From positions 1 through 64,000 of the forward strand of contig NZ_JAAQWN010000004.1 of NCBI RefSeq assembly GCF_012985465.1: DNA of 64,000 bases. The letters are read 5' to 3'. Below the pieces are notes generated by a model. That model saw nothing but the letters and a program-made list of their open reading frames with translations, made no database searches and was not told where the DNA came from. Shown here one piece after another: positions 40,116 through 51,360 of the stretch. The DNA is from Pseudomonas sp. WS 5079. GTDB taxonomy: Bacteria; Pseudomonadota; Gammaproteobacteria; Pseudomonadales; Pseudomonadaceae. The position numbers and the translations under genes are program-made. The first letter of the stretch is position 1, and the number at the start of each line of letters is the position of its first letter.

Positions 40116-40466
40116 TCACTTTTTGATGGATACAATCGTGGCTCGGCCACCCTCTAACCGGAATGAAAACGACACTCGGTCTCCGGCCGTCAGCCCTGTC
40201 AGCTGATCTTCCGTTACGGAAAAAGCCATGGTCATAGCAGGCCACTGCACGGCTGGCACGGCGCCATGAGCGATAGTCACTGTCTGCTTCTCGGAGTTAA
40301 TTGACTTGATCGTGCCCTCCGCTTTGGCTATCGGAGCCTGCTTTACGTCCTGCTTCATCTCCATGCCCTCCATACCGTCCATTTTCATGCCCGGCACGTC
40401 CTCTGCCAGGGCAGAAAGAGACAGCGCAAATACGGTGCTTGCAACTGCAATCAGGGTCAGTTTCAT
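40116..40466 (-). CDS. cusF: CusF-like periplasmic copper chaperone
   Basis: This is a 116-aa protein. Signal peptide [19 protein letters not shown] is followed by a Met-rich stretch ([13 protein letters not shown]) and a CusF OB-fold domain. The copper site is visible as [10 protein letters not shown] (Trp and two Met). It would carry Cu(I)/Ag(I) to the CusCBA pump. It is the last gene of the operon, with a four-base overlap with cusA. Confidence 0.92.
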   Translation of the reverse strand: MKLTLIAVASTVFALSLSALAEDVPGMKMDGMEGMEMKQDVKQAPIAKAEGTIKSINSEKQTVTIAHGAVPAVQWPAMTMAFSVTEDQLTGLTAGDRVSFSFRLEGGRATIVSIKK

Positions 40467-43400
40467 AGGACGTTTCCTTGAGAGTTAATGGGTTCAACTG
40501 AGAGGTGCCGGCGACGCATCAGGCGATAGGCTGCCGGAATGACAAACAGCGACAGCAAGGGTGCGGTGATCATGCCGCCCACCATGGGCGCGGCGATGCG
40601 ACTCATCACCTCGCTGCCGGTGCCGCTGCCCAACAGGATGGGTAACAGGCCGGCAATGATCACGGCCACGGTCATGGCCTTGGGTCGAACGCGCTGCACG
40701 GCCCCTTCACGAATGGCCGCAATCAGCCCACGCTCAGTGTTGTCACCGAGGTCTTCACGTTCGGCCCAGGCGTTTTTCAGGTAGAGCAGCATGATCACGC
40801 CAAATTCGGCAGAAACACCGGCCAAGGCGATAAAGCCGACCCCGGTGGCGACCGACAGGTTGAACCCCAACAGATAGAGGAACCATGCCCCGCCAGTCAG
40901 GGCGAATGGCAGAGTGGCCATGATCAGCAGGGCCTCGTCGAAGCGGGCAAACGTCAGGTAAAGCAATACGAAGATGATCAACAGCGTGGCAGGCACCACC
41001 AGTTTGAGTCGTGCGTTGGCCCTTTCGAGAAATTCGAACTGTCCTGAGTAACTCAGGCTCATGCCGGGCTGAAACTTGACCTGCTCGCTGACGACCCGGC
41101 GTAGATCGGCGACTACCGAGGCAATGTCCCGGCCACGCACGTCGATGTATACCCAACCAGAGGGCCGTGCATTCTCGCTCTTGAGCATCGGCGGGCCGTC
41201 GCTGACCTTGACCTTCGCCACTGTGCCGAGGGTGATCTGGCTCCCTAGCGGGGTGTAGATCGGCAATTGCTCCAGGGCGCCGAGCGAGTCACGCCACTCC
41301 CGAGGGTAACGTACGTTGATCGGGAAACGTGCGAGCCCTTCAATGGTCTCCCCGACGTTCTCACCGCCGATAGCACCGGCCACGATGGATTGCACATCGG
41401 CGATGTTCAGCCCGTAACGAGCGGCTGCCTTACGATCGATATCCACATCGATATAGCGACCTCCCGTCAGACGCTCGGCCAGCGCCGAACTGACGCCGGG
41501 CACATCCTTGGCCACCCGCTCGACCGCCTGGGTAGCGGCATCAATCTCGGTCAGGTTGGTGCCGGCAACTTTCACCCCAATAGGACTCTTGATCCCCGTG
41601 GCCAGCATGTCGATTCGGTTGCGAATCGGTGGTATCCAGATATTGGTCAGCCCAGGAACTCGCACCACTCGATCCAGCTCTTCCACCAGTTTTTCCTGAG
41701 TCATACCTGGGCGCCATTGCTCCTGTGGCTTGAACTGGATGGTGGTTTCGAACATCTCCAACGGCGCCGGGTCGGTGGCAGTTTCAGCACGACCGGCTTT
41801 ACCAAAGACATGTTCGACCTCCGGCACGGTCTTGATCAGGCGGTCGGTCTGTTGCAGCAGTTGCGCCGCTTTCTGCGCCGACAATCCCGGCAGAGCCGAA
41901 GGCATATAGAGCAGGTCGCCCTCGTCCAAAGGCGGAAGAAACTCGCCACCCAAGCGCGACATTGGCCATAGTGCGCTGATAAAAACCAGCAACGCGACCA
42001 GCAGCGTGATCTTCGGTCGTCGCAAGACTGCATCCAGAGCCGGCTGGTAGATCCGGATTAGCCAGCGGTTCAACGGGTTCTGTTGTTCACTGGGAATTCG
42101 TCCCCGAATCCAGTAGCCCATCAACACCGGCACCAAGGTCACTGACAATCCCGCCGCTGCGGCCATGGCGTAGGTCTTGGTGAAAGCCAGCGGGCCGAAT
42201 AGCCGCCCCTCTTGGGCTTGCAGGGTGAACACCGGAATGAACGACAGGGTAATGATCAACAAACAGAAGAACAGTGCTGGTCCAACTTCAGCCGCCGCTT
42301 CGGTCATCACGTGCCAATGACGTTCACCCTTCAGTTCCTCCCCCGGATTGGCCACGTGCCAAGCCTCAACCTTCTTGTGCGCGTTTTCAATCATCACCAC
42401 GGCAGCGTCGACCATGGCACCGATGGCGATGGCAATTCCGCCCAGGGACATGATGTTGGCGTTGATCCCTTGATAACGCATCACGATGAAGGCGATCAGC
42501 ACCCCCACCGGCAGGGAGATGATTGCCACCAGAGATGAACGCAGGTGCCAGAGGAAGATGCCACACACCAACGCGACGACGATGAACTCTTCGAGCAGTT
42601 TGTGGCTGAGATTTTCCACCGCGCGGTCGATTAGTTTGCTGCGGTCGTAGGTGGTGACGATTTCCACCCCCGCCGGCAAGCTGCTTTTCAACTCGTCGAG
42701 TTTGGTCTTGACCGCCGCAATGGTTTCGCGAGCGTTCTTGCCGCTGCGCAGAATTACCACACCGCCAACCGTCTCGCCTTCGCCGTCGAGTTCGGTGATG
42801 CCACGCCGCATTTCCGGACCCAACTGGATCGTGGCGACATCGCCAAGGGTCACAGGCACACCACCCGATCCCAGCTTGAGTGGGATCGCCCGAAAATCAT
42901 TGAGCGTTTTCAAGTAGCCGGAAGCACGCACAATGAACTCGGTCTCTGCCATCTCCAGGACGGCGCCACCGGTTTCCTGATTGGCCTTGCCGATCGCTTC
43001 GGTCACCTCAGCCTGAGTGATACCGAGGCTGGCCAGTTTGAGGGGATCAATCTGGACCTGGTACTGCTTGACCATGCCGCCCACGGTGGCCACTTCCGCA
43101 ACGTTGGGCAGGGTCTTGAGTTCGAACTTGAGGAACCAGTCCTGAAGTGCGCGTAGCTGCGCCAGATCGTGTCCTCCACTGCGATCCACCAGTGCGTACT
43201 GATAGATCCAGCCCACTCCCGTTGCATCCGGCCCCAACGCCGGTTTGGCGCTGGCCGGCAAGCGACTTTGTATTTGGCTCAGGTACTCCAACACCCGCGA
43301 GCGGGCCCAATACAAGTCAGTACCGTCTTCGAACAGCACATAAACAAAGCTGTCACCAAAGAAGGAGTAGCCGCGCACGGTCTTGGCGCCAGGCACCGAA

Positions 43401-43621
43401 AGCATGGTGGTGGCCAACGGATAGGTCACCTGGTTCTCGACGATCTGCGGTGCCTGTCCCGGATACGGGGTTCGGATGATCACCTGAACATCGGAGAGAT
43501 CCGGCAGCGCATCGATGGGCGTGCTCTGCACCGACCAGATGCCCCACGCCGTGACAAACAGTGTCGCCAGTAGCACCAGGAATCGGTTGGCTACTGACCA
43601 ACGAATCAGGGCAGCAATCAT
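40463..43621 (-). CDS. cusA: CusA-like Cu(I)/Ag(I) RND transporter
   Basis: This 1052-aa inner-membrane pump belongs to the heavy-metal RND group. It has [20 protein letters not shown] near the N-terminus, then the periplasmic portions, and Asp/Met-lined segments such as [20 protein letters not shown] in the first membrane bundle. Twelve membrane helices are expected, with two large periplasmic loops. It exports Cu(I) or Ag(I) using the proton gradient. ATGA overlaps on both sides place it firmly in a cusCBAF operon. Confidence 0.94.
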   Translation of the reverse strand: MIAALIRWSVANRFLVLLATLFVTAWGIWSVQSTPIDALPDLSDVQVIIRTPYPGQAPQIVENQVTYPLATTMLSVPGAKTVRGYSFFGDSFVYVLFEDGTDLYWARSRVLEYLSQIQSRLPASAKPALGPDATGVGWIYQYALVDRSGGHDLAQLRALQDWFLKFELKTLPNVAEVATVGGMVKQYQVQIDPLKLASLGITQAEVTEAIGKANQETGGAVLEMAETEFIVRASGYLKTLNDFRAIPLKLGSGGVPVTLGDVATIQLGPEMRRGITELDGEGETVGGVVILRSGKNARETIAAVKTKLDELKSSLPAGVEIVTTYDRSKLIDRAVENLSHKLLEEFIVVALVCGIFLWHLRSSLVAIISLPVGVLIAFIVMRYQGINANIMSLGGIAIAIGAMVDAAVVMIENAHKKVEAWHVANPGEELKGERHWHVMTEAAAEVGPALFFCLLIITLSFIPVFTLQAQEGRLFGPLAFTKTYAMAAAAGLSVTLVPVLMGYWIRGRIPSEQQNPLNRWLIRIYQPALDAVLRRPKITLLVALLVFISALWPMSRLGGEFLPPLDEGDLLYMPSALPGLSAQKAAQLLQQTDRLIKTVPEVEHVFGKAGRAETATDPAPLEMFETTIQFKPQEQWRPGMTQEKLVEELDRVVRVPGLTNIWIPPIRNRIDMLATGIKSPIGVKVAGTNLTEIDAATQAVERVAKDVPGVSSALAERLTGGRYIDVDIDRKAAARYGLNIADVQSIVAGAIGGENVGETIEGLARFPINVRYPREWRDSLGALEQLPIYTPLGSQITLGTVAKVKVSDGPPMLKSENARPSGWVYIDVRGRDIASVVADLRRVVSEQVKFQPGMSLSYSGQFEFLERANARLKLVVPATLLIIFVLLYLTFARFDEALLIMATLPFALTGGAWFLYLLGFNLSVATGVGFIALAGVSAEFGVIMLLYLKNAWAEREDLGDNTERGLIAAIREGAVQRVRPKAMTVAVIIAGLLPILLGSGTGSEVMSRIAAPMVGGMITAPLLSLFVIPAAYRLMRRRHLSVEPINSQGNVL

Positions 43622-45102
43622 AGCTGGCCCCCTGATTTCTCTAGACGCTCAACACGCAAGCCATCGTCGGTTTGACTCACTGCAATCCGGACCTTGTCGC
43701 CCGTTTTGCGGCCCTGCATCAGCGCCGGATTGGCGAGCGGGAACGTCATCGTCATGCCAGGCATGCCCAGCGTTTTGAAGGGGCCATGGGCGAGTGTGAC
43801 TTCTTTGTCGTTGATCTCAACGATCTGCCCATCCGCCTCATGAAAACTGGAGGCTGTCGCGTTGATTGGTGACTGTTCCTCTGAGTTTGCAACGATGCCC
43901 TTAAGACTGGCCTCCGAGTCGAGCAGGAACTGGCCAGAGGAAACCACCTTCTGGCCCTCTTCCAGACCTTTCAAGATCGCCGTCTTGCCATCGTTTTCCT
44001 GCCCAATCAACACTTCAACAGGACGATAGCGGCCAGCGTCTTCAGCGAGCATCACCAGGGCACGTCGACCGGTGCGAATGACGGCCTCGCTCGGCACCCA
44101 CAACACACTTTGCTCCGTTGAACGATTGAGGCTCACTCGTGCGGTCATACCCGGCCTGAGACGGCCTTCTGGGTTAGGTAACTCGACGCGTACGCGAAGG
44201 GTGCGGCTATCCGGATTGGTTTCCGGAAGAATCGCGCCGACGACGCCCTTGAGCACAACCCCAGGGAACGCGGGCAAACGCGCCTCTGCCGCTTGCCCCA
44301 TGAGGATTGATCCAGATTCAGTCTCCGGAACGGCCAGGGCCAGCCAGACGCTACTCAAACCATTAACGCGTGCCAGTGTCTCGCCGGCGGCCACCGTCAT
44401 ACCCTCGCGCACATTGAGCTCTTGCAGCACACCACTAATAGGGCTGGTGAGGGTCAGGTTTGGTTGGACTTTGCCACTGCGCTCTACTTGAGCAATTAAT
44501 GCCGCCGGCATCCCGGTGAGCCGCAAGCGCTGGCGAGCCGCTGCCAGCAAGCCCGCATCGCCACTGCGCTTGAGTGCGAGAAACTCCTCCTGAGCCGCAG
44601 CCCACTCAGGTACAAGGATATCCGCCATGGCGGCATTGGCTTTGATCACGTCGCCAGGAGCATGGGCATACACGCGCTCGACGAAACCCGCCGTACGGGC
44701 TTGAATGACGGCGACGTCCCGCTCGTTGAAAGCCAACACACCGACAACGTCCAGACTCGAAGCAAACACACCTCGACTGACGGTAGCCAGTCGCACACCG
44801 AGATTCTGAGTCAGGCTTGGATCAATGCGAACGGCTGCGCTGTCCCCTTTGATGTCGGCGTACTGAGGGACCAACTGCATGTCCATGAAGGGCGACTTAC
44901 CCGGCTTATCGAACTTTTGCTGCGGGGACATAGGGTCGTACCAATACAGCACTTTGCGTTCGTCCAGAGAGGGGAGGCTCTGCTCCGGGGCTGCCCCAGG
45001 TACTTCGCTCATGCCCTGCTGAGCGAACCAGTAACCACCGGCAACACCCAATACCAGCGAGAGGCCTACCAGCAATGCCCCGTTCCACTTTCTAAGGTTC
45101 AT
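43618..45102 (-). CDS. cusB: CusB adaptor with C-terminal CusF domain
   Basis: This is a 494-aa membrane-fusion protein. One N-terminal anchor ([20 protein letters not shown]) is followed by a heavy-metal-binding motif ([29 protein letters not shown]), then the barrel-sandwich and beta-barrel domains. Residues about 415-490 are a fused CusF-type domain ([29 protein letters not shown]) lacking the usual Trp. It bridges CusA and CusC. It overlaps both neighbours by four bases. Confidence 0.92.
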   Translation of the reverse strand: MNLRKWNGALLVGLSLVLGVAGGYWFAQQGMSEVPGAAPEQSLPSLDERKVLYWYDPMSPQQKFDKPGKSPFMDMQLVPQYADIKGDSAAVRIDPSLTQNLGVRLATVSRGVFASSLDVVGVLAFNERDVAVIQARTAGFVERVYAHAPGDVIKANAAMADILVPEWAAAQEEFLALKRSGDAGLLAAARQRLRLTGMPAALIAQVERSGKVQPNLTLTSPISGVLQELNVREGMTVAAGETLARVNGLSSVWLALAVPETESGSILMGQAAEARLPAFPGVVLKGVVGAILPETNPDSRTLRVRVELPNPEGRLRPGMTARVSLNRSTEQSVLWVPSEAVIRTGRRALVMLAEDAGRYRPVEVLIGQENDGKTAILKGLEEGQKVVSSGQFLLDSEASLKGIVANSEEQSPINATASSFHEADGQIVEINDKEVTLAHGPFKTLGMPGMTMTFPLANPALMQGRKTGDKVRIAVSQTDDGLRVERLEKSGGQL

Positions 45103-46361
45103 TGGCTGGACTCCCCGTAAGCAAAATACAGACGCGCACTGGTCAGCGCTCGCTGCTCTTCCACGTCAATCTGTTTGAGGCGGGCTTCGATGAGCTCGCG
45201 CCGAGCGGCCACGACGGAGCTCAAATCGCCTTTGCCGGCGCGGTAGCTGGCCATGCTGAGCTCGACCTTCTCCTTGGCCAAGGGCAGCAAACTGTCCTGG
45301 GTTCGATGGACGGCACGATTCAAGCGTTCATAGTCGGCCAGCTCGTCCTCCAGTTGCTGGGTGTGCTCGCGTGACAGGGCTTCACGCTCAGCCTCAAGCT
45401 GGTTGAGTTCAGCGTGCTTGGCCGCAATTTTGGGGTTTTGCCGAGAGTCAGGAAACAGTGGTAGATCCCAGGAAAATTGCACGCTGACCATGTCGCCGAA
45501 CTGTCGGCCGCGATTCTGATAGTCGACTTCCCAGCTCCAATCCGACTGTTTTTCCGCTTCGGCTTCACGGACCTTGGCTTGCGCTTCGCGGGTCATTGGC
45601 GCAAAAGCAGCCAATTCTGGGTGGTGTTGCAGCTTATGAGAGTAGTCAGAGGCTTCGACAGGCCATTCAGGCAAGCTGCCCACAGGTTTGTCATTGGCGG
45701 CTGGTCCAATCCAGCGCTTCAGGGCCGCTCGGGCCTGTGCTCTCTGACGAATCAGATCGTCCTGCTGCTCTTCCAGTTGTGCCGCTTCCTGTTTGGGCGT
45801 TACTGCATCAGCAGGTTGAGCGCGGCCGCCGGCAATTTGTGCCCGGACGGTATCGGCCAGCAGACGGTTTTCTTTGTAGAAGTCCTGAAACAGCGCGTCT
45901 TTACGCTCAACCGAGTAGCTGTTGATCCAGGCCAACGCCGTGGCCTGACGAACCTTTAGACGTTCGACCCGGCGCTCAGCCGCGGCGCGGTCAATGGCCG
46001 CATCAGCGACCTCGATTCGGGCTTTGCGCTTGGCGCTGTTGGGCATCTCCTGACTGACTCCGACCATTCGCATAGTCATGAAGTCCTGGTCGATGCTCCA
46101 GCGATCCGGCCCCCCAATGGGGTAGTTCTGTACGCCTAGCAGCAACTTGGGATCGGGTAGTTCACCAGCGGGGATGGCCGCACTACTGGCAGCCTGAATT
46201 TTCGCGTCTTGTGCAGTCAGCGACGGCGCATTGTTTTCAGCCAGCTGCAAAGCTTCATCGAGTGTCAATGCGGCAGCGAGACTCGGCAATGCCAGTACGC
46301 TTGCCGCCAGGCCGGCCACGAGGGACCACCCTGTGCAATAGCACTTGGAGTTCATGTTCAC
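45099..46361 (-). CDS. cusC: CusC-like outer membrane factor (TolC family)
   Basis: This 420-aa protein has a signal sequence ending in LPSLAAA. Two coiled-coil repeats of the TolC family follow, with ALTLDEALQLAENNAPSL at the start and KEKVELSMASYRAGKGDLSS near the end. No lipobox Cys is seen at the mature start. It forms the outer-membrane channel of the copper pump and is the first gene of the cus operon. Confidence 0.92.
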   Translation of the reverse strand: MNMNSKCYCTGWSLVAGLAASVLALPSLAAALTLDEALQLAENNAPSLTAQDAKIQAASSAAIPAGELPDPKLLLGVQNYPIGGPDRWSIDQDFMTMRMVGVSQEMPNSAKRKARIEVADAAIDRAAAERRVERLKVRQATALAWINSYSVERKDALFQDFYKENRLLADTVRAQIAGGRAQPADAVTPKQEAAQLEEQQDDLIRQRAQARAALKRWIGPAANDKPVGSLPEWPVEASDYSHKLQHHPELAAFAPMTREAQAKVREAEAEKQSDWSWEVDYQNRGRQFGDMVSVQFSWDLPLFPDSRQNPKIAAKHAELNQLEAEREALSREHTQQLEDELADYERLNRAVHRTQDSLLPLAKEKVELSMASYRAGKGDLSSVVAARRELIEARLKQIDVEEQRALTSARLYFAYGESSQ

Positions 46362-46454
46362 GATTCCTGTGATGATCCACTGCGCGCTTCATCAGAGATG
46401 CACGCAGATATGCCATCCCGCTAACGCGGAATGAGGCTCAGTGTGGTACAGGAA

Positions 46455-46796
46455 TCAAGTGCGGGGCGGTCGCCATACCCCTGACGGGGTTTGTACTGGA
46501 TGGGAGTCTAGGGAGAAGGACAGTACGAGGGGGCTGGATAAGGTGATAGGAGGCTTGATGATGGAGACTTGCAGCATGCCACCAGTCTTGCACTCCTGAC
46601 CTGACTTACAGGGTTTGCCGTGCTCGGTGGGACTTTTCATGTCCTGGCAGCAGTCTTGCTCCATGCCGTGCATCATCGCCATGCCCATGGTTTTCATGGG
46701 GCAGGGCTCAGTCGGCGCCTGAACACCCGCCATCCCGCTGAGGGGGAGCGCCAGGCTAATCAGGAAAATCAGGCAAAACCGTAGGTAGCGTTTCAT
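46455..46796 (-). CDS. Small secreted Cys/Met-rich protein (CopL-like)
   Basis: This 113-aa protein has a signal peptide (FCLIFLISLALPLSGMAG). The mature part holds PCPMKTMGMAMMHGMEQDCC and GKPCKSGQECKTGGM, dense in possible metal ligands. It ends PSGVWRPPRT, as in CopL-type small proteins found near Pseudomonas and Xanthomonas copper operons. It lies 93 bases upstream of cusC. It may bind copper or influence cop expression. Confidence 0.65.
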   Translation of the reverse strand: MKRYLRFCLIFLISLALPLSGMAGVQAPTEPCPMKTMGMAMMHGMEQDCCQDMKSPTEHGKPCKSGQECKTGGMLQVSIIKPPITLSSPLVLSFSLDSHPVQTPSGVWRPPRT

Positions 46797-46870
46797 GGGC
46801 TGGAGTGTAGCCGGTGGAAATGGCCCTTACAATTCACCTTCTAGACTCCTTCGTCGGCTGTCACCAACCT

Positions 46871-47809
46871 CTATTCCGCGCTCATTTCCATTTCCGGACT
46901 TAAAGTGCCTAACCATGCGACAAGACAAATTATGACGACTGCCATTAAAAACTCGAGTGTCATGCTGCGGCGCAAGGCATTGACTGCGGCAGAGTATTCT
47001 CCATTTCGAACTGACCGCTCCAATACCGGACTTAGGTGAAAGCGGTTCAGCGTGGCTAAAACGATCATCCCAGCAAAGAGCAATATTTTCAAAAACAGCA
47101 GCTGGCCATAAGTACTGAGCATCACTTCATCGAGATTTGGACCAATGACAAACAGGTAATTCACTACGCCTGTGATGCTTATGATCACTACGATTACAGC
47201 GCCGGCCGATTCAAAACCAGTCAGCACCCGTGCAAGAATTCGAGCTTCCTGTTCGCCCTTTAGCGATTTCAACCGCAGCAGTAGAGCGAATGCCAATAGA
47301 GCACCCAACCAGCCACCGGCGGCTAAAAGATGGAATATATCGGTGATGAAATGCCAGTAGCGTCGGCTGCCTTCATCCATGGCGCCGTGCCCTGTCCATG
47401 CCAACGTCGCCAACGCAATCGCTCCGCATACGGTGACGATCCAGAGACTGGGTGTCGGAAATCGCTTATTCAACGCGACGCCAATAATTGCCATCACCAA
47501 GACAGCTATTCGGACCATCCAGGTCAACCCGACGTCGGTCCCCATGAGGACCATTTCAAAAATATGGTGATGTAGCTCCATAAGCTCCGACACACCGCTC
47601 ATTGCTTTCGCAAGCAACAACATGGCGACAAGGGATAGAGCTACACCTGCAACAGAAGTACCGTAAAGAAGCGACTCAAAATTCAAGGCCGTGCCCGATA
47701 CTCTTTCCTTTCCCCTGAGGCTGTACAAGCCGAAAATTGCCAATCCGAATAACAACATCAGGTCGAAATAAAGAGCAAAGCGAACCACAATATTTATTGA
47801 GTCGCTCAT
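46871..47809 (-). CDS. copD: CopD copper resistance membrane protein
   Basis: This 312-aa protein has eight or so membrane helices. It begins with the CopD pattern ([20 protein letters not shown]), and His residues in [25 protein letters not shown] and [18 protein letters not shown] are typical of the family. It is thought to work with CopC in moving copper across the inner membrane. The gene follows copC by four bases. Confidence 0.9.
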   Translation of the reverse strand: MSDSINIVVRFALYFDLMLLFGLAIFGLYSLRGKERVSGTALNFESLLYGTSVAGVALSLVAMLLLAKAMSGVSELMELHHHIFEMVLMGTDVGLTWMVRIAVLVMAIIGVALNKRFPTPSLWIVTVCGAIALATLAWTGHGAMDEGSRRYWHFITDIFHLLAAGGWLGALLAFALLLRLKSLKGEQEARILARVLTGFESAGAVIVVIISITGVVNYLFVIGPNLDEVMLSTYGQLLFLKILLFAGMIVLATLNRFHLSPVLERSVRNGEYSAAVNALRRSMTLEFLMAVVIICLVAWLGTLSPEMEMSAE

Positions 47810-47812
47810 AAA

Positions 47813-48196
47813 TCATTTCACTTTAAATGAGAAGTTGCCGGTGATCGGGTGAGTGTCCGAGGAAACAGCACGCCATTCGACTTTGTAGGTACCGGTGGTC
47901 AGAGGTGCTGCCGGTGTAATCACCATCGTTTTCGGATCACCGCCACCAGCGACGGCGGCCTTAACACCCATTGGGGAGTTCGGCATGCCAGGCATATCGG
48001 TCATGATCAGTTTTGCACCGGAAAACTGAGTGGTGAGATTCTCAGAAAAGTGCAGTTCAATTTTCGAAGGGGCCGCCGCATTCGAGCCTTCTGCCGGAGT
48101 AGAAGAAAGGAGCTTTGGATGTGCTTGAGCAACTGCACTCAGAAGCAAACCAGCGGTAAGTGCAACAGCTACGGTCGTAGTTTTAAGGAATGACAT
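47813..48196 (-). CDS. copC: CopC periplasmic copper-binding protein
   Basis: This 127-aa protein has a cleavable signal ending in AVAQA, so the mature protein starts HPKLLSSTPAEG; this His plus SSDTHPITGNF are the usual Cu(II) ligands. A Met-rich loop (MTDMPGMPNSPM) can hold Cu(I). It pairs with CopD. A cop box lies about 200 bases upstream. Confidence 0.92.
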   Translation of the reverse strand: MSFLKTTTVAVALTAGLLLSAVAQAHPKLLSSTPAEGSNAAAPSKIELHFSENLTTQFSGAKLIMTDMPGMPNSPMGVKAAVAGGGDPKTMVITPAAPLTTGTYKVEWRAVSSDTHPITGNFSFKVK

Positions 48197-48565
48197 GCAA
48201 GACTCCTCACAGCAAGAGCTGTTGATTCGAGGTTTGTTTGGGAATATCTAATTTTTACTTTTCGATTCTTGTTAAAACCACTGATGATTAGCTAGTAGCC
48301 TCCGTGTTCTAGGTCAGGTTGAACACGAGAAACTCACTAGACCCCAACGTCACAGTGCAAGAACACGATGCCACACGAACGCAAACTGTTCGATTACATT
48401 TCAGTCAGCTTGACGCGGTGTTTGGCCTCGAATTGGCGGGCGTAGCGAGACTTAAAGACGAGACCGCGTGCCCCAGATACTAGGGTTCTCACTCATTCAA
48501 AAATAACGAAAGTGGACGCTGGGCGCAGGCTGAGAGATCGCCGTTGATCACAAATGCGCCGTTGA
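48197..48565. other. Gap between copC and copS
   Basis: No gene is seen in 370 bases. It contains a cop box at 48393, an inverted repeat CGTGTTC/GAACACG (48302-48326) and a CGCCGTTGATCA repeat near 48539 and 48557. It should hold the copCD promoter. Confidence 0.6.
48393..48407 (-). promoter_or_regulatory. cop box upstream of copCD
   Basis: On the minus strand TGACTGAAATGTAAT matches the box found before other copper genes here, with one change in TGACA. It lies about 200 bases upstream of copC and in its orientation. Binding by CopR is inferred. Confidence 0.65.
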
Positions 48566-49954
48566 TCAGCTGACCTTCAAGTCAACACTAGGAAACTCTA
48601 GATGAAAGGCCGTTTTCCCGTCACATGATGTACACCAGATTTTGCCATCATGCGCCTCAACAATTGATCGGGTAATCGACAGCCCTAGCCCTGCGTTGCT
48701 TGGACTCCCTTCTCGCCGCGCTGGGTCCACGCGATAAAAACGATCGAAAAGCTTCTCAAGATGTTCGGGGGCAATGGGTTCTCCGTGGTTCTCCACGACG
48801 ACCAATACCGACATCTCCTTCTGGAGGATTTCGACACTGATCGTCTTCCCTTCAGAGGTGTAGCGAAGCGCGTTAGAGAGCAGGTTAGAAATCGCTCTGT
48901 GGAGCATAAGAACATCGCCTCGGACGCTGCCCCTTCCTGAAACCTTGAGTTCAATCCCCCGCTCATCAGCCAAAAGGCGGTAGTACTCAAGCAATTTTTC
49001 CACGACTTCCACCAGGTCTATTGGTTTGTTCTCGTGTGTGATCAGACCGTTGTCAGATTTCGCCAGAAAAAGCATGTCATCAATCATCCGACTCATACGC
49101 TTCAAGTCATCAAGATTTGAGTACAGGTTGTCTTCGTAGTCCTCAATATTCCTTTTTCTTGAAAGCACCACTTCGGTGTGGGTCATCAAGTTGCTCACGG
49201 GGGTCCGTAGCTCGTGGGCAATGTCTGCGGAAAAGTTCGATAACCGGACAAATGCATCGTCGAGCCTGGACAACATTGCGTTAAACGACAGCACCATTTG
49301 CTGAAGTTCTTTCGGAACGGGTGCTAAGGGGATGCGCTCTTTGAGTGATTTTGCTGACATTGAGGCAGCGACCCGCGTGACCTGGCGAATGGGCCGCATG
49401 CCACTGCTTGCTACCATCCAGCCGAGTGCAGCACTGACCAATGCGCTGATCACCAACCCTATCCAAAACCATCGTTCAAGCGTCTCGAAAAAGGACATAT
49501 GCTGAGTAACGTCAAAGATCAAAATGACTGTCAACGGCTTGTTTTGCCCCGTCACAACGGCTTGTGCCGTCACTCCACGGAACATCTGCCCTTGCTCCCG
49601 CCACTCCCAGACGTTGTTGTTTGTGGTTGTGCGGAACTCCTTCGGAATATCTACCGGACCGGGATCAGCAAACAGCAGCTTGCCGTCACTATCGATTATT
49701 AGGGCAGTCAAATCACGGTGAGCCCCCAGCAGCGCCTCCAGCTCAGGCTTAAATTCGCTGAATTGATCGATGCTGTTCAACCCGGACAAAATTCTCTGGG
49801 TCGAGTGGAGCTTTTCGTTCAATGCCTGCTGATCCAGCATCTTAAAGTGATGCCGGCTGAGGTTATTGAAACTGAGTCCGGCGACCGTGAGCACGGCCGT
49901 TACCGCGAGCATGAACATCAGACTCATGCGGGTCGTCAGGGACATTCGGTTCAT
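48566..49954 (-). CDS. copS: CopS/CusS heavy-metal sensor kinase
   Basis: This 462-aa protein has two membrane helices (about 10-30 and 165-188) flanking a periplasmic sensor domain, a HAMP region ([18 protein letters not shown]), and the H-box [20 protein letters not shown]. The ATPase domain has [14 protein letters not shown] and [18 protein letters not shown]. Heavy-metal sensor kinases of this type respond to periplasmic Cu(I)/Ag(I). Its ATG overlaps the copR stop. Confidence 0.92.
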   Translation of the reverse strand: MNRMSLTTRMSLMFMLAVTAVLTVAGLSFNNLSRHHFKMLDQQALNEKLHSTQRILSGLNSIDQFSEFKPELEALLGAHRDLTALIIDSDGKLLFADPGPVDIPKEFRTTTNNNVWEWREQGQMFRGVTAQAVVTGQNKPLTVILIFDVTQHMSFFETLERWFWIGLVISALVSAALGWMVASSGMRPIRQVTRVAASMSAKSLKERIPLAPVPKELQQMVLSFNAMLSRLDDAFVRLSNFSADIAHELRTPVSNLMTHTEVVLSRKRNIEDYEDNLYSNLDDLKRMSRMIDDMLFLAKSDNGLITHENKPIDLVEVVEKLLEYYRLLADERGIELKVSGRGSVRGDVLMLHRAISNLLSNALRYTSEGKTISVEILQKEMSVLVVVENHGEPIAPEHLEKLFDRFYRVDPARREGSPSNAGLGLSITRSIVEAHDGKIWCTSCDGKTAFHLEFPSVDLKVS

Positions 49955-50640
49955 TCCGATTCCGAATCAGGCGCGTCGAGCATGTAACCCATTCCCCTTG
50001 AGGTATGAATCAACTTGACCTCAAAGTCGTCATCTATCTTGGCCCTCAACCTTCTCACTGCAACCTCGATAACGTTGGTATCGCTGTCGAAGTTCATATC
50101 CCAAACCTGGGAGGCGATAAGTGACTTTGGCAGCACCTCCCCTCGACGTCGTAGCAACAGCTCAAGCAACGCAAACTCTTTGGCCGTAAGGTCTATGCGC
50201 TTACCTCCACGAATGGCCCGACGCTTGAGCAGGTCCACCTCCAGATCAGCCAATTTCATATAGGTTTGCGAGGGAGCGCCGTTACCCCGACGCAGCAACG
50301 TTCTGACACGGGCCAGCAATTCAGAAAATGCGAAGGGTTTGATCAGGTAATCATCTGCCCCGAGTTCAAGTCCTTTCACTCGATCTTCAACGCGGTCTCG
50401 CGCCGTGAGGAAGAGCACGGGAACATCTTTTCCGGATGCACGAACCTTCTGAAGTACTTCCCAGCCATCCAGCCCAGGCATCATGACGTCTAGAATCAGC
50501 AGGTCATAGGCCTCGCTCAAAGCGTGCTGAAGCGCCACTTTGCCATTGGTAAAGCGATCCACATTGAACCCCGCCTCCGTGAGTCCTTGCTGCAAATAGA
50601 TACCTATTTTGGGTTCGTCTTCAGCAACCAGAAGTCTCAT
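49951..50640 (-). CDS. copR: CopR/CusR response regulator
   Basis: This is a 229-aa protein. ATG at 50640 ([19 protein letters not shown]) is the natural start; a longer frame reaches 50703. The receiver domain has phospho-acceptor Asp51 in [18 protein letters not shown] and Lys in [18 protein letters not shown]. The OmpR-type winged helix ends with [19 protein letters not shown]. It should bind the cop boxes in this island. A degenerate box lies in its own upstream gap, which suggests autoregulation. Confidence 0.93.
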   Translation of the reverse strand: MRLLVAEDEPKIGIYLQQGLTEAGFNVDRFTNGKVALQHALSEAYDLLILDVMMPGLDGWEVLQKVRASGKDVPVLFLTARDRVEDRVKGLELGADDYLIKPFAFSELLARVRTLLRRGNGAPSQTYMKLADLEVDLLKRRAIRGGKRIDLTAKEFALLELLLRRRGEVLPKSLIASQVWDMNFDSDTNVIEVAVRRLRAKIDDDFEVKLIHTSRGMGYMLDAPDSESE

Positions 50641-50704
50641 GAGGGTGGCTCTCGGATAATGATGAAGCGCAGTCTGCAACGAAACACGCCAGCCAACCAG
50701 CAAC

Positions 50705-50719
50705 TGACAGAAAAGTAAT
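50705..50719 (+). promoter_or_regulatory. cop box between copR and the divergent small gene
   Basis: TGACAGAAAAGTAAT differs by one base from the box at 57344. It sits between copR (minus, start 50640) and the small PtrA-like gene (plus, 50846), so CopR could control both. Confidence 0.62.
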
Positions 50720-50845
50720 ATTGGCTTCAGGTAGATGTCAGCGAGCGCTGTCTAGGGTTCAAGCATGAGTACTTCCTGGTGCTCGACCGACTCTTCAGCA
50801 TGAAACGTTTGGGAGCCGGAAAACAATTCCATAAGGAGTTGCCCC

Positions 50846-51199
50846 ATGAATCGCCTGAAAATGCTGTTTTTTGTGAGCTCGATACTCGTCTCAGCTTCTG
50901 TATGGGCTGAAAGTGGCGGAGACCGGGTGATAGAGCGTATGGAAGGCCTGCGCGACAGGGCTGAAGCCGTACTGATTCAAGCTGAAAAAGCCCCTGAAGG
51001 ACAGCGTCATGTCCACATGGCCGAGCATATGAAGATGCTCGGCGACATCATGAGCCAACTCCATAAAGATCATCCAGACGCATCAATGCCACCTCAGCAG
51101 CACCTCGCCTGGATGGAAAAGCACGACAAAATCGTCGATGACGTTTTGAGCCAAATGCAGCGCGAGCACAAATTGATGCTTTCAGAGTGCCATCAGTAA
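50846..51199 (+). CDS. Periplasmic PtrA-like small copper-linked protein
   Basis: This 117-aa protein has a signal peptide (LFFVSSILVSASVWA) and AAGGAG before ATG. The mature start ESGGDRVIERMEGLRD matches EGGGDRAFARMEAAR of the protein at 57115, the PtrA N-terminal signature. The rest is helical and His/Met-rich (MAEHMKMLGDIMSQLHKDHP). It is divergent from copR and carries its own terminator. A periplasmic copper-binding or sensing role is likely. Confidence 0.72.
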   Translation: MNRLKMLFFVSSILVSASVWAESGGDRVIERMEGLRDRAEAVLIQAEKAPEGQRHVHMAEHMKMLGDIMSQLHKDHPDASMPPQQHLAWMEKHDKIVDDVLSQMQREHKLMLSECHQ

Positions 51200-51234
51200 T
51201 AAGTGCTCGACGCATTTCTTGGTTAGAGCTGATT

Positions 51235-51266
51235 AACACGGCGTCACCTGAACGCCGTGTTTTTTT
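51235..51266 (+). terminator. Terminator after the PtrA-like gene
   Basis: AACACGGCGT (51235) pairs perfectly with ACGCCGTGTT (51252), followed by TTTTT. It is a textbook intrinsic terminator. The next cop box begins seven bases later. Confidence 0.9.
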
Positions 51267-51272
51267 GAAAAC

Positions 51273-51287
51273 TGACAGAAATGTAGT
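51273..51287 (+). promoter_or_regulatory. cop box upstream of the cupredoxin operon
   Basis: TGACAGAAATGTAGT lies 74 bases before the cupredoxin ATG. It differs by one base from the box upstream of the multicopper oxidase. Confidence 0.68.
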
Positions 51288-51360
51288 GTTCAGGTCAGTT
51301 AACTGGCAGCTCCGTGTCTTTAGCATAGCCAGTGCTCCCACTCTTACTCTCGAGGTCACT

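Noticed and set aside
46362..46454. cop box upstream of cusC
   Set aside because: No TGACA-N4-TGTAAT-like site was found in this gap; a half-site TTACA further up near 46827 is too weak to call.
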